64,000 nt of DNA from Chloroflexota bacterium (lineage in GTDB: Bacteria > Chloroflexota > Anaerolineae > JAAYZQ01): positions 1 to 64,000 of the forward strand of contig JAGVRI010000019.1 of NCBI GenBank assembly GCA_018606645.1. Direction: 5' to 3'. A program made the translations under genes and the position numbers. Shown here in pieces: positions 8,332 through 16,325 of this stretch (positions within the stretch are counted from its first letter, which is position 1; each line of letters begins with the position of its first letter). Below the pieces are notes generated by a model. It saw only the letters and a program-made list of their open reading frames with translations, searched no databases and was not told the origin of the DNA.

Positions 8332-9507
8332 ATGAACTTGCTATCGCATCTGGAATGCAGTCTGTGTCATCGAGAGTTCGAGGCCGATCGTCTTTGGAAC
8401 CTCTGTCCTACCTGCCACAAACCGCTCCTGGCGCGCTATGACCTGAAAAAGGCGCGCCAGACTATCACCCGGGAAGAGATCGCCCGGCGCGAGGCTACCC
8501 TGTGGCGCTATCGTGAACTGTTGCCGGTCCGCGACCTGCGGTACCGGCTCTGTCTGGGCGAGGGCTGGACTCCCCTGATCCATGCCACCCGATTAGGCGA
8601 GGCAGTCGGCTTTCCCACTCTCTATATCAAGGACGAAGGGCTGAACCCCACCGGGTCCTTCAAAGCCCGTGGCCTGGCGGTGGCGCTTTCCCGAGCCAGG
8701 GAACTGGGCGTTCAAGCGGTCTCTATCCCCTCAGCCGGCAATGCGGCCGGGGCGTTGAGCGCCTACGCGAGCCTGGCCGGTATGCAGGCCTACGTGTTCA
8801 TGCCCCGTGACGTACCCCCTCTCTTTGTGACCGAATGCCAGATGCTGGGGGCCAGAGTGACCCTGGTCGACGGGTTAATCCACGACTGCGGCCAGGCGGC
8901 AGCCAGGGAGGCACGCAAATATGGTCGCTTTGACCTATCCACCCTCAAGGAGCCCTACCGCCTGGAAGGCAAGAAGACGATGGGCTATGAACTGGCCGAA
9001 CAGATGGATTGGACCCTGCCTGAGGTGATCATCTACCCCACCGGCGGAGGGACTGGGCTGGTGGGGATGGCGAAGGCGTTTGACGAGATGGAGGAACTGG
9101 GCTGGATCGGTCCCAGGCGACCTCGCATGGTGGTCGTCCAGGCAGAAGGGTGCGCGCCGATCGTGCAGGCGTTTCACCAGGGCGGGGAATTCGCTCAACC
9201 GTGGGAGAATGCCAGGACGATCGCTGACGGGCTGCGCGTTCCGGTGGCGGTGGGCGATTTTTTGATCTTGCGCGCCGTCCGCGCGAGCCGGGGGACAGCC
9301 ATGGCCGTGCCTGACGCCGAGATGATCGAAGCCGCCCGGCTGATGGGTCACACTCAGGGCATCCTGCCCTGCCCCGAAGGGGCTGCGACCCTGGCGGCCT
9401 TCCTTCACCTGCGTCGTCAGGGATGGATTGCGGAAGGTGAACGGGTGGTCCTGTTCAATACCGGCAGTGGACTCAAGTACACCCACCTGTATGGGGAAAA
9501 TCGGTGA
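8332..9507 (+). CDS. thrC: Threonine synthase, PLP-dependent
   Basis: 391 aa; converts O-phosphohomoserine to threonine with PLP. It begins with a zinc-ribbon-like segment (CSLCHREF ... CPTCHKPL) common in this threonine synthase type, then the fold-type II PLP core: LNPTGSFKARG contains the PLP lysine, PSAGNAAGALSAYA is the phosphate-side loop, and YPTGGGTGLVGM the glycine-rich cofactor loop. ATG 8332 is chosen from the promoter position and because the N-terminal zinc ribbon starts just after it. A related PLP lyase such as a cysteate or diaminopropionate enzyme cannot be excluded by eye. Confidence 0.88.
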   Translation: MNLLSHLECSLCHREFEADRLWNLCPTCHKPLLARYDLKKARQTITREEIARREATLWRYRELLPVRDLRYRLCLGEGWTPLIHATRLGEAVGFPTLYIKDEGLNPTGSFKARGLAVALSRARELGVQAVSIPSAGNAAGALSAYASLAGMQAYVFMPRDVPPLFVTECQMLGARVTLVDGLIHDCGQAAAREARKYGRFDLSTLKEPYRLEGKKTMGYELAEQMDWTLPEVIIYPTGGGTGLVGMAKAFDEMEELGWIGPRRPRMVVVQAEGCAPIVQAFHQGGEFAQPWENARTIADGLRVPVAVGDFLILRAVRASRGTAMAVPDAEMIEAARLMGHTQGILPCPEGAATLAAFLHLRRQGWIAEGERVVLFNTGSGLKYTHLYGENR

Positions 9508-9551
9508 TGAGCGCCGGGCGATGAAATTACGAATGTTCATAGGATAGAAAG

Positions 9552-10472
9552 ATGGATCCAAACCCTGTCTTGCGGAAACTCGGTTTTGCCGCCGACGATC
9601 GCGTGGTCATTCTCCACGCCGATGACGTCGGGATGTGCCAGGCCAGCCTGGCTGCCTTTGCCGATCTGGTCGAGTTCGGGCTGGTGTCCTGCGGCTCGGT
9701 GATGGTTCCCTGTCCATGGTTCCCGGCGGTGGCTGAGTACTGCCGCCGACATCCTCACGTGGACCTGGGGGTCCACCTTACCCTCACCAGCGAATGGGAC
9801 GGATATCGCTGGGGGCCGATCTCGACCCGAGACCCGGCCTCCGGATTGATCGACGAAGAGGGCTACTTTCACCGCCGGTCCGAGTCGGTGCGGGAGCGTG
9901 CTGACCCGGACGCAGCCCAGCACGAGCTGACCATGCAGGTCGATCGCGCCCTGGCAGCGGGCATTGATGTGACCCACCTGGACACCCACATGGGGGCAGT
10001 GGCCGATCTCAAATTCACCCCGGCCTATCTGGGCCTGGCCCTGGCCCGACAGTTGCCGGCGCTGATGCTCCGTCTGGACGAGGCCGGCTGGCGGGCCCAG
10101 GGGCTGGATGGCGAGACGGCTTTCCTGGCCGCGCAGTTTGTGGTCCAGTTGGAAGCCCAGGGGGTGCCGCTCCTGGACCGGGTGGCCGGGCTGCCGTTGC
10201 TGGTAGATCCGGGGGACCGCGAAGCATGGGCCAGGAAAGAGCTGGACTCGCTGCCGGCGGGGTTGACCCATTTTATCATCCATCCCGCTCAGGATACTCC
10301 GGAGCTGCGGGCGATGACCCCTTCCTGGCGCAGCCGCGTGGCCGACTACCAGACCTTTTGCAGCCAATCGTTACGCACCTATATCCAGGCCACAGGTATC
10401 CAGGTGATTGGCTACCGGGTCCTGCGGGAGTTGATGCGTTCCGCTTCACACCCCGGAGAAGAGAAAATATAG
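9552..10472 (+). CDS. ChbG/HpnK (YdjC-like) carbohydrate deacetylase
   Basis: 306 aa of the YdjC/ChbG family, metal-dependent deacetylases of small N-acetylated sugars or glycolipids. Metal-site motifs are present: VVILHADDVGM at the N-terminus, DLGVHLTLTSEW near residue 77, and THLDTHMGAVADL near 140. There is no signal peptide, so it is cytosolic. AGGA sits eight or nine bases before the ATG. Its substrate cannot be told from context; the neighbours are a threonine synthase and a MoaD-like protein. Confidence 0.85.
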   Translation: MDPNPVLRKLGFAADDRVVILHADDVGMCQASLAAFADLVEFGLVSCGSVMVPCPWFPAVAEYCRRHPHVDLGVHLTLTSEWDGYRWGPISTRDPASGLIDEEGYFHRRSESVRERADPDAAQHELTMQVDRALAAGIDVTHLDTHMGAVADLKFTPAYLGLALARQLPALMLRLDEAGWRAQGLDGETAFLAAQFVVQLEAQGVPLLDRVAGLPLLVDPGDREAWARKELDSLPAGLTHFIIHPAQDTPELRAMTPSWRSRVADYQTFCSQSLRTYIQATGIQVIGYRVLRELMRSASHPGEEKI

Positions 10473-10570
10473 GCGGTTGGCGACGGCTTGGCCTCCGCCT
10501 TCCACCCCTTGTCTAGAGTCCTTACTACACCGTTTGTTACGAAATTGGTCTGGCGAACTGACAAAAGTCA

Positions 10571-10599
10571 TAGACGGTCGGACATTTCCTCGCTACAAT
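10571..10599 (+). promoter_or_regulatory. Weak candidate promoter of the moaD-like gene
   Basis: TAGACG (10571-10576), a 17-nt spacer, TACAAT (10594-10599), about 34 nt before the GTG start. The -35 box matches only four of six positions. Confidence 0.35.
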
Positions 10600-10632
10600 A
10601 TCGGGCAGACTCATAGACAAATTGGAGGAAAT

Positions 10633-10953
10633 GTGATTGAGGTTCGATTGTTTGGTCATCTACGGCGTCGGGTAGCCGGATCATCTCCGACCACGGATAC
10701 GGTGGTGTACCTTCCGGCCATCGGCGGGGAAACGGTTGGGCAGGTGCTTGCCCAGATCGGTGTGGACCCGGCGGAAGTTGGCAACGTGTTTATCAACGGT
10801 CGCCTGCTGCCCCGATCGGTCTATCCGATGACGTTGGGCTATCTGTTGGCCGCCGAGGGCCCACTGGCGCCGGAAAAATACCTGGCCACCCCGGTGCGCT
10901 CCGGCGACCGGTTGGGGATTTTTCCCCGCACCATGTCCGCCGTGGTCGTTTGA
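10633..10953 (+). CDS. MoaD/ThiS-like beta-grasp protein without C-terminal GG
   Basis: 106 aa, beta-grasp ubiquitin-like fold typical of MoaD/ThiS sulfur carriers: IEVRLFGHLRR at the start, AEVGNVFINGRLLP in the middle, and the last strand RSGDRLGIFPRTMSAVVV. The carriers end in Gly-Gly, which is the adenylated/thiolated terminus, but this protein ends in Val-Val-Val and so cannot act as a conventional carrier. GTG 10633 is preferred because GGAGG lies four bases upstream; a nearby ATG at 10631 is out of frame and hits a stop at once. Confidence 0.72.
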   Translation: MIEVRLFGHLRRRVAGSSPTTDTVVYLPAIGGETVGQVLAQIGVDPAEVGNVFINGRLLPRSVYPMTLGYLLAAEGPLAPEKYLATPVRSGDRLGIFPRTMSAVVV

Positions 10954-11003
10954 TCCTCCTGGGCAGGCGTGAAAGGGAAAGACCTGGGGAAAAGAGGTGA
11001 ACC

Positions 11004-11276
11004 ATGAAGCGGGGATGTCCAGGAGCGATCGTGTTCAAAGATGCCAGGCCAGAGTACATCGCCTGCCCTCACTGCGGAGAAGAGATGGAGATCTGGTCCG
11101 ACGAACCGCTGGCCCGCTGCCCTCATTGTCACCTCTGGGTCAGCAAAGAGCGGGGCGCGTCGTGCATTGACTGGTGCAAAGCGGCAGCCGAATGCATCGG
11201 CCTGGAGGCGTATGAACGGCTGAAAAAGGTCCGTCCACCGGAGGATGCGGTCCTTGGCTCAGGTTCCTCTTTATGA
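11004..11276 (+). CDS. Small zinc-ribbon protein
   Basis: 90 aa with paired CPHCGEEMEIW and CPHCHLWVS knuckles (residues ~20-45), typical of a zinc ribbon, followed by CIDWCKAAAECIGLEAYERL, which adds three more cysteines. A GAGGTGA ribosome-binding site precedes ATG 11004. It sits 50 nt after the MoaD-like gene and its end overlaps the methyltransferase gene, suggesting one transcript. No specific function is recognised; metal delivery or sulfur transfer is only a guess. Confidence 0.75.
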   Translation: MKRGCPGAIVFKDARPEYIACPHCGEEMEIWSDEPLARCPHCHLWVSKERGASCIDWCKAAAECIGLEAYERLKKVRPPEDAVLGSGSSL

Positions 11277-12018
11277 TGTCCTGGCGGCCGACTATGATCG
11301 TTTTGTAAACTGGCAAGAACGCCTGGCCCGCGAACTGCCCTTCCTAGAGCGTCTCTTTGCCGAACGGGACGTGCGGCGCATCCTGGATGCGGCCTGCGGC
11401 ACCGGCCATCATGCCATCGCCCTGGCGCAGCGAGGCTATGAGGTGGTGGGCGCCGACCTGAGTGCGCCCATGATCGACCGCGCCCGAGAAAATGCAAGAA
11501 CAGCCGGGGTAGAGGTCCGCTTGGTCGTCGCCGGCTTCGGACACCTGTCTGCCCTCGGTGAGAAGGACCTGGACGCGGTGCTCTGCCTTGGCAATTCGTT
11601 GCCCCATGTGCTGACCCCAGGCGCAGTGACCGAGGCGTTGGCCGATTTTGCCGCGCTGCTTCGCCCCGGCGGGTTGGTAGTGATCCAGAACCGCAATTTC
11701 GACCGGGTATGGGTCCAACGACAGCGCTTTATGGAACCCCAGTCGTACCGATTGGGTGACCAGGAATGGGTCTTTTTGCGTTTCTACGACTTTCACGATC
11801 AGACCGTGACCTTCAATATGATCCGCCTGTACCGGACGGAGAATGGCTGGTCCCAGGTTATCGAATCTACCGAGTTGCGTCCCCTCTTCGGTCATGACCT
11901 GGCGAACGCGCTAGCTGAGGTCGGATTTGTCAATGTCACGCTGTATGGCGCTTATGATGGTTCTGCTTTCGACCCGGCCCAGAGCAGCGATCTGATCGCA
12001 GTCGCTGTGCGGGGATAA
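11245..12018 (+). CDS. Class I SAM-dependent methyltransferase
   Basis: 257 aa with the Rossmann methyltransferase core: RILDAACGTGHHA (motif I, SAM binding), VVGADLSAPMIDRAREN (motif II acidic residue), LDAVLCLGNSLPHV (motif IV) and LLRPGGLVVIQN (motif V/VI). The substrate is unknown; the family includes small-molecule and glycine/sarcosine-type methylases. The annotated start overlaps the zinc-ribbon gene by 32 nt; a TTG at 11254 is an alternative. No good Shine-Dalgarno is visible, so translational coupling is likely. Confidence 0.85.
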   Translation: MRSLAQVPLYDVLAADYDRFVNWQERLARELPFLERLFAERDVRRILDAACGTGHHAIALAQRGYEVVGADLSAPMIDRARENARTAGVEVRLVVAGFGHLSALGEKDLDAVLCLGNSLPHVLTPGAVTEALADFAALLRPGGLVVIQNRNFDRVWVQRQRFMEPQSYRLGDQEWVFLRFYDFHDQTVTFNMIRLYRTENGWSQVIESTELRPLFGHDLANALAEVGFVNVTLYGAYDGSAFDPAQSSDLIAVAVRG

Positions 12019-12032
12019 CCCCTCTGTTTTTT
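12011..12032 (+). terminator. Weak intrinsic terminator candidate after the methyltransferase
   Basis: A short GGGG/CCCC stem (12011-12014 with 12019-12022) overlapping the stop codon is followed by TCTG and six T residues (12027-12032). The stem is only four base pairs, so this is tentative. Confidence 0.3.
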
Positions 12033-12344
12033 CTCACCTCTGGGCTCAAAAGGCAACAAATCGGCCCTCTAGAACCCTGGTTGCATCATCGGCACGGCGC
12101 TCCAGGTCCATCGTTGCCGAAACGTCCTGCGATCATTGCCTCTCGCCTTTAAGCCTGCTGCAAACTCGCCCCTTCCGCTAACTGCCCATCCGAAATGTTG
12201 CTCACGGCGGACAACAATCCGTCGCTGGATTATCGTCGAGCAGGATGCCCACGGGGTCTTACCGGTTCCAGGGGGTGGCCGACATGGTCGTGGTTGGGTT
12301 GCAGATCAAAGCGAGACCGCAAAATCCCTTGGCCCCCTGCCGTT
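12033..12344. other. Noncoding gap before the hydroxy-acid oxidase promoter
   Basis: About 310 nt with no convincing gene. It contains GACAACAATCC at 12210-12220 followed by the small dyad AATCC...GGATT (12216-12231). The same 11-mer and parts of the following sequence recur at 8116 in another intergenic region. Nothing else was recognised. Confidence 0.4.
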
Positions 12345-12373
12345 TTGACATGCCTCTCAAAAGAGGGTATAAT
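12345..12373 (+). promoter_or_regulatory. Full-consensus sigma-70 promoter of the hydroxy-acid oxidase gene
   Basis: TTGACA (12345-12350), exactly 17 nt, TATAAT (12368-12373): a perfect consensus promoter. Transcription would begin near 12380, giving a ~65-nt leader. Confidence 0.8.
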
Positions 12374-12444
12374 CGCAAAAAGTCGTTTTGCAATTTGCAT
12401 ACTCGACAGGCCATTGGTTCATCTACAGAAACAGGAGCATGGTC

Positions 12445-13425
12445 GTGCGCTACGACGAGATTGTGAGCAAAGGTCTTGGCATTCTGAGGGATGCCGGCAT
12501 TGAACACTGGCTGAACCTGGGAGCCGAGACCCAATCTCAGAACCGTCTCAATCGAGAGTATATGGATTCGCTGACCTTTGAGATGCGACTGTTAGGCGAT
12601 GGCCAATGGGCCGATACCCGGACGGTCCTCTTTGGCGTGGAATTGCCCGCTCCGATCATGCCGGCGGCCCTGACCGCCAGTCGGGTGATCACCAAGCTGG
12701 CCCGGTGGGAGGACCCGTGGCTGGAGCTCTTTGCTTCTGGGGTGGCCAAAGCGGGTTCGATCATGTGGGTGGGCATGAGCACGCCGTATGAACTGCAGCG
12801 GATCATGGACCAGGGAGCGCCGGTGGTCAAAATCGTCAAGCCGTATCAGGACAATGCCGAGATTTTGCACCAGATCAAAGATGCAGAGGCGCGCGGTGTG
12901 GTGGCGGTCGGCATTGACATTGATGCCATGTACCTGGAAAAAGCGTTTGACGAAAAGCCCGGCCCACCGTTCCTGGGACCCAAGAGCATCGCCGAACTCC
13001 AGACCTTTCGCGATGCGACTTCTTTGCCCTTTATTCTCAAGGGGGTCCTGAGCGTCCACGACGCCCTGATCGCCCGCGACAGGATCGGGGCAGACTGCAT
13101 TGTGGTCTCGAATCACGGGGGAGAAGCCATTGACTACGCCGTACCCATCCTGAAAATCCTGCCCGAGATCAAAGCGGCGGTGCCGGAGATCACCATTCTC
13201 GTGGATAGCGGCTTCAAGCGCGGCACCGATATCTTGAAAGCCCTGGCCTTGGGTGCTCATGGGGTGTGCCTGGGCCAACTGCTGCTCCTGGCCTTTGTCG
13301 CCAATGGGGCGCAGGGAGTGGCCGACATGTTGGGCATCCTGACCGAAGAATTGCGGCGGAACATGTCCCTCACCGGATGCAAGACCGTTACGGCCATCGA
13401 ACCGTCGATCATTCGCCCGCTATAA
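12445..13425 (+). CDS. FMN-dependent alpha-hydroxy-acid oxidase family protein
   Basis: 326 aa, TIM-barrel FMN enzyme of the lactate/glycolate oxidase family. Seen: PIMPAALTASRV at the N-terminal FMN loop, LPFILKGVLSVHDAL (flavin lysine), CIVVSNHGGEAID (catalytic His), ILVDSGFKRGTDILKALALGA and GVCLGQLLLLAF (FMN phosphate). The family motif is SNHGGRQLD, where the Arg holds the substrate carboxylate; here that residue is Glu, so a normal 2-hydroxy acid may not be the substrate. GTG 12445 is chosen because AGGAG (12433-12437) is seven bases away; ATG 12439 is only one base from it. A strong promoter lies upstream. Confidence 0.82.
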   Translation: MRYDEIVSKGLGILRDAGIEHWLNLGAETQSQNRLNREYMDSLTFEMRLLGDGQWADTRTVLFGVELPAPIMPAALTASRVITKLARWEDPWLELFASGVAKAGSIMWVGMSTPYELQRIMDQGAPVVKIVKPYQDNAEILHQIKDAEARGVVAVGIDIDAMYLEKAFDEKPGPPFLGPKSIAELQTFRDATSLPFILKGVLSVHDALIARDRIGADCIVVSNHGGEAIDYAVPILKILPEIKAAVPEITILVDSGFKRGTDILKALALGAHGVCLGQLLLLAFVANGAQGVADMLGILTEELRRNMSLTGCKTVTAIEPSIIRPL

Positions 13426-13456
13426 ACGAGGTGGACGAGAACCCTCGGATGGGAAT

Positions 13457-15019
13457 ATGGAACCTCTGAAGGCGACAGAGGGATCACCCCAAAAGGGTAA
13501 GGACGTGAAGAGCCGGTTGACGGAGTTAAGGGGGCGCCTGCGAGAGATCCACGACCTGCAAGCAGCGGCGGCGCTGCTGGGGTGGGACCAGCGAACCTAC
13601 ATGCCACCCGGCGGAGCCGGGGCCCGCGCCCAGCAGATCGGCACGTTGCAGCGCCTGGCTCACGAAAAGTTTACCGATCCGGCCATCGGCAGGCTCCTCG
13701 ATGAACTGCGACCGTACGAAGAGAGCCTGCCCTATGATTCGGACGATGCCAGCCTCATTCGCGTTACGCGACGGGACTATGAACGCGCCATCCGCATCCC
13801 GCCTGCGTTCAAGGACGAGTTCGATGGCAATGCTGCCATCACCTACCAGGTCTGGACGCGGGCTCGAGCCGAGGATGACTTTGCGGCCGTCCAACCCTAT
13901 CTGGAAAAGACCCTGGAGTTGAGCCGGCAGTATGCTGCCTTCTTTCCGGAGGCAGAACATCTTATCGACCCGTTGATTGCGATCGTGGATGAGGGGATCA
14001 CCGGCGCGTATTTGACCCAACTCTTTGCCGAGTTGCAGGCCAGCTTGATCCCGATGGTTCGGGCCATTGTCGGACAACCTGAGCCGGATGATTCGTGCTT
14101 GCATCAGCATTTTCCGGCAGACAGGCAACTGGCCTTTGGCTTGCAGGTCATCCGCCGGATCGGCTACGATCTTGACCGGGGACGGGAGGACCTCAGTGAA
14201 CACCCAATCACCACCACCATCGCCCTCGATGATGTCCGCATTACGACCCGCGTGAGGGAGAACTACCTGCCAGGCGCCCTGTTTGGCAGTCTCCACGAGG
14301 CCGGACATGCCATCTACGAACAGAATATCCGCAAAGAGCTGGAGGGCACCCCCCTCGGCCGGGGAGCGACCTATGGCGTGCATGAAAGCCAGTCGCGTCT
14401 CTGGGAGAACCTGGTAGGGCGGAGCCGCGCTTTTTGGGAGTTCTTTTACCCGCAGCTTCAGGCGGTTTTTCCGGATCAGTTGGGAAGGGTCCCCGTGGAT
14501 ACATTCTACCGCGCTATCAACCGGGTCAAGCCGGGGTTCTTTCGGGTGGAGGCCGACGAGGTGACATACAGCCTGCACTGCGCCATGCGCTTCCAACTGG
14601 AGGTGGACCTGCTCGACGGGCGGGTCGCCGTTCGGGACCTTCCCGAAGTATGGCGGGAACGGTTCCACCAGACCTTTGGCTTTGCGCCCACCACCGATCG
14701 CGACGGGGTGCTCCAGGAAATGAACTGGTACTGCGGTCGGATCGGGGGATTGTATCAGCACTTTACGTTGGGCAACCTGATGAGCGTCCTGTGGTTTGAA
14801 GCCGCCGCCCAGGCCCATTCCGAGATCGAAGCCGAGATGGCCCATGGCGAATTCGGGACGTTGCGCAACTGGCTGGCCCAGACGATCCACACCCACGGCC
14901 GCAAATTCACCATTCCAGAACTGATCGATCGGACGGTGGGTGGACCGTTGACCTCATCTGCCTATCTGCGCTACCTGAAGCGGAAATATGGGGAGTTGTA
15001 CGGTGTCTCATTCCAATAG
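13457..15019 (+). CDS. M32 family metallocarboxypeptidase
   Basis: 520 aa, full length for thermostable carboxypeptidase Taq-type M32 enzymes, which remove C-terminal residues from peptides in the cytosol. The zinc motif HEAGH is at residues 280-284 with a downstream Glu in the MGV/HES region (GVHESQSRLWEN). It begins RLTELRGRLREIHDLQAAAALLGWDQRTYMPPGG when split over the helix-rich N-terminus, typical of the family. An alternative start is GTG 13505, preceded by AAGG. It follows the hydroxy-acid oxidase by 31 nt and opens a long plus-strand peptide-utilisation run. Confidence 0.93.
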   Translation: MEPLKATEGSPQKGKDVKSRLTELRGRLREIHDLQAAAALLGWDQRTYMPPGGAGARAQQIGTLQRLAHEKFTDPAIGRLLDELRPYEESLPYDSDDASLIRVTRRDYERAIRIPPAFKDEFDGNAAITYQVWTRARAEDDFAAVQPYLEKTLELSRQYAAFFPEAEHLIDPLIAIVDEGITGAYLTQLFAELQASLIPMVRAIVGQPEPDDSCLHQHFPADRQLAFGLQVIRRIGYDLDRGREDLSEHPITTTIALDDVRITTRVRENYLPGALFGSLHEAGHAIYEQNIRKELEGTPLGRGATYGVHESQSRLWENLVGRSRAFWEFFYPQLQAVFPDQLGRVPVDTFYRAINRVKPGFFRVEADEVTYSLHCAMRFQLEVDLLDGRVAVRDLPEVWRERFHQTFGFAPTTDRDGVLQEMNWYCGRIGGLYQHFTLGNLMSVLWFEAAAQAHSEIEAEMAHGEFGTLRNWLAQTIHTHGRKFTIPELIDRTVGGPLTSSAYLRYLKRKYGELYGVSFQ

Positions 15020-15048
15020 AATGCTGCCAGCACAAAAGGGAGGTACCC

Positions 15049-16200
15049 ATGCTCGATTTCGCTAACCGTTTGGAAACTCTCCGCGCCAGGATGGAGGAGC
15101 ACAAGATCGGACTGATGTTTCTCACACCCGGGGCGAATCTCTTTTACCTGACCGGCATCCCTCATCGGGACCATTACCGCACCGATCACAACGCCTACGG
15201 CGATTGGGCGGTGGGGGGCTATATCGGCCTTAACGAGGGCGTGATTCTGACCGCTCCGCGAATGGGTGGGGAATACTTTGTGAGTCAGGTAGAAGGCAAG
15301 CCCTGGTTCGAACCGGTGCGCATCATTGACGAGTCGGAGGATCCGCTGGAGGTCATGCGTCAGGTCGTGAGCCGTTTCGATCTGAAGGGCCGGCGGGTCG
15401 CCATCGAGGACCATGCCTGGGCCGAGACGGTGCAGGCCCTCCGCCTTCTCCTTCCAGAGACCGAGTTTATGATGGCCAGCAAGCTGATCGCTCCGATGCG
15501 CATGATCAAGAGCGAGGCGGAGCTCGATCTGATGCGAAAAGCCGGGCAAATCTGTGATGGCGCTCTCCAGGAAGCGCTGGCCCGTTTGCAGCTCGGGGTG
15601 ACGGCGTGGGACATCGAGAACGAGATCGATTATCAACTCGGCATGATGGGTGCCGACTTTAACTCGTTTCCCACGAACGTGCTGTTCACCAACCCGCTCA
15701 AGGACCCGGGTCTGTCGCTTCGTAAGGCGGAGCGGAGGCTGGAGCCCGGTGATGCGATTACCTTCGACTTTGGCTGCATCTACAAAGGCTATGCGTCCGA
15801 CTTTGGCCGGACTGCCTTTGCCGGTGAACCGCCGGCCGAATACCTGCGGATGCACAGCCTCGTCCTGGAGGCCCAGCAGGCGGCCATGCACGCCATGAAA
15901 GCGGACCAGATCACGGCGGCCCAGGCCAATGCCATCGCCCGCAGCGTGATCGAAAAGGGCGGCTATGGTCCAGAATTTAGCCACCGCCTGGGCCATGGCA
16001 TCGGCGTGACCGTCCATGAACCTCCCTGGTTGGACGTGGTGGACCATACCATCCTGCGGGCAGGCATGACCTTTACTGTCGAACCCAGCATCCGCATCCC
16101 CAACGGCTATCACAACCGCGTCGAAGATGTTGTCCTGGTCACTCCGGAGGGTGGGGTCTCCCTGTATGGAACGTCCCGAGAGCTGTATCGAGTGGGTTGA
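15049..16200 (+). CDS. M24 metallopeptidase (Xaa-Pro dipeptidase-like)
   Basis: 383 aa with creatinase-type N-terminal domain and pita-bread M24 catalytic domain. All five metal ligands can be placed: Asp in ITFDFGCIYKGY, Asp in ASDFGRTAF, His in HRLGHGIGVTVHE, Glu in TFTVEPSIRI and Glu in RVEDVVLVT. This predicts a two-metal hydrolase acting on Xaa-Pro peptides. AGGGAGGT is placed well before ATG 15049. It precedes a peptide-binding lipoprotein and two permeases, consistent with cytosolic cleavage of imported peptides. Confidence 0.92.
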   Translation: MLDFANRLETLRARMEEHKIGLMFLTPGANLFYLTGIPHRDHYRTDHNAYGDWAVGGYIGLNEGVILTAPRMGGEYFVSQVEGKPWFEPVRIIDESEDPLEVMRQVVSRFDLKGRRVAIEDHAWAETVQALRLLLPETEFMMASKLIAPMRMIKSEAELDLMRKAGQICDGALQEALARLQLGVTAWDIENEIDYQLGMMGADFNSFPTNVLFTNPLKDPGLSLRKAERRLEPGDAITFDFGCIYKGYASDFGRTAFAGEPPAEYLRMHSLVLEAQQAAMHAMKADQITAAQANAIARSVIEKGGYGPEFSHRLGHGIGVTVHEPPWLDVVDHTILRAGMTFTVEPSIRIPNGYHNRVEDVVLVTPEGGVSLYGTSRELYRVG

Positions 16201-16271
16201 CCCGGGGGCGCCTTGGGCAAAAGGTTGGACAAAGGAGGTGAGGCCAATATCCGATAATGAGAAATCGATAT

Positions 16272-16298
16272 TTGACAATTTGGGAGAGACGATAAAAT
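16272..16298 (+). promoter_or_regulatory. Candidate internal promoter of the binding-protein gene
   Basis: TTGACA (16272-16277) and TAAAAT (16293-16298), with a short spacer of 15 nt. An imperfect dyad (16246-16255 with 16264-16272) overlaps the -35 box and could be an operator. Transcription would start after 16299, supporting ATG 16326 as the gene start. Confidence 0.35.
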
Positions 16299-16325
16299 AT
16301 GAAATTCAGTAGAAAAGGAGGAAGA

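Noticed and set aside
13526..14896. A 456-codon open frame antisense to the M32 peptidase
   Set aside because: The plus-strand gene has HEAGH and full family length; the antisense product has no recognisable domain.
16231..16312. A perfect AAAGGAGGTGA followed by a short GTG frame
   Set aside because: Only 24 codons with no family signal; the binding-protein gene has its own AGGAGG and promoter. Perhaps a remnant.
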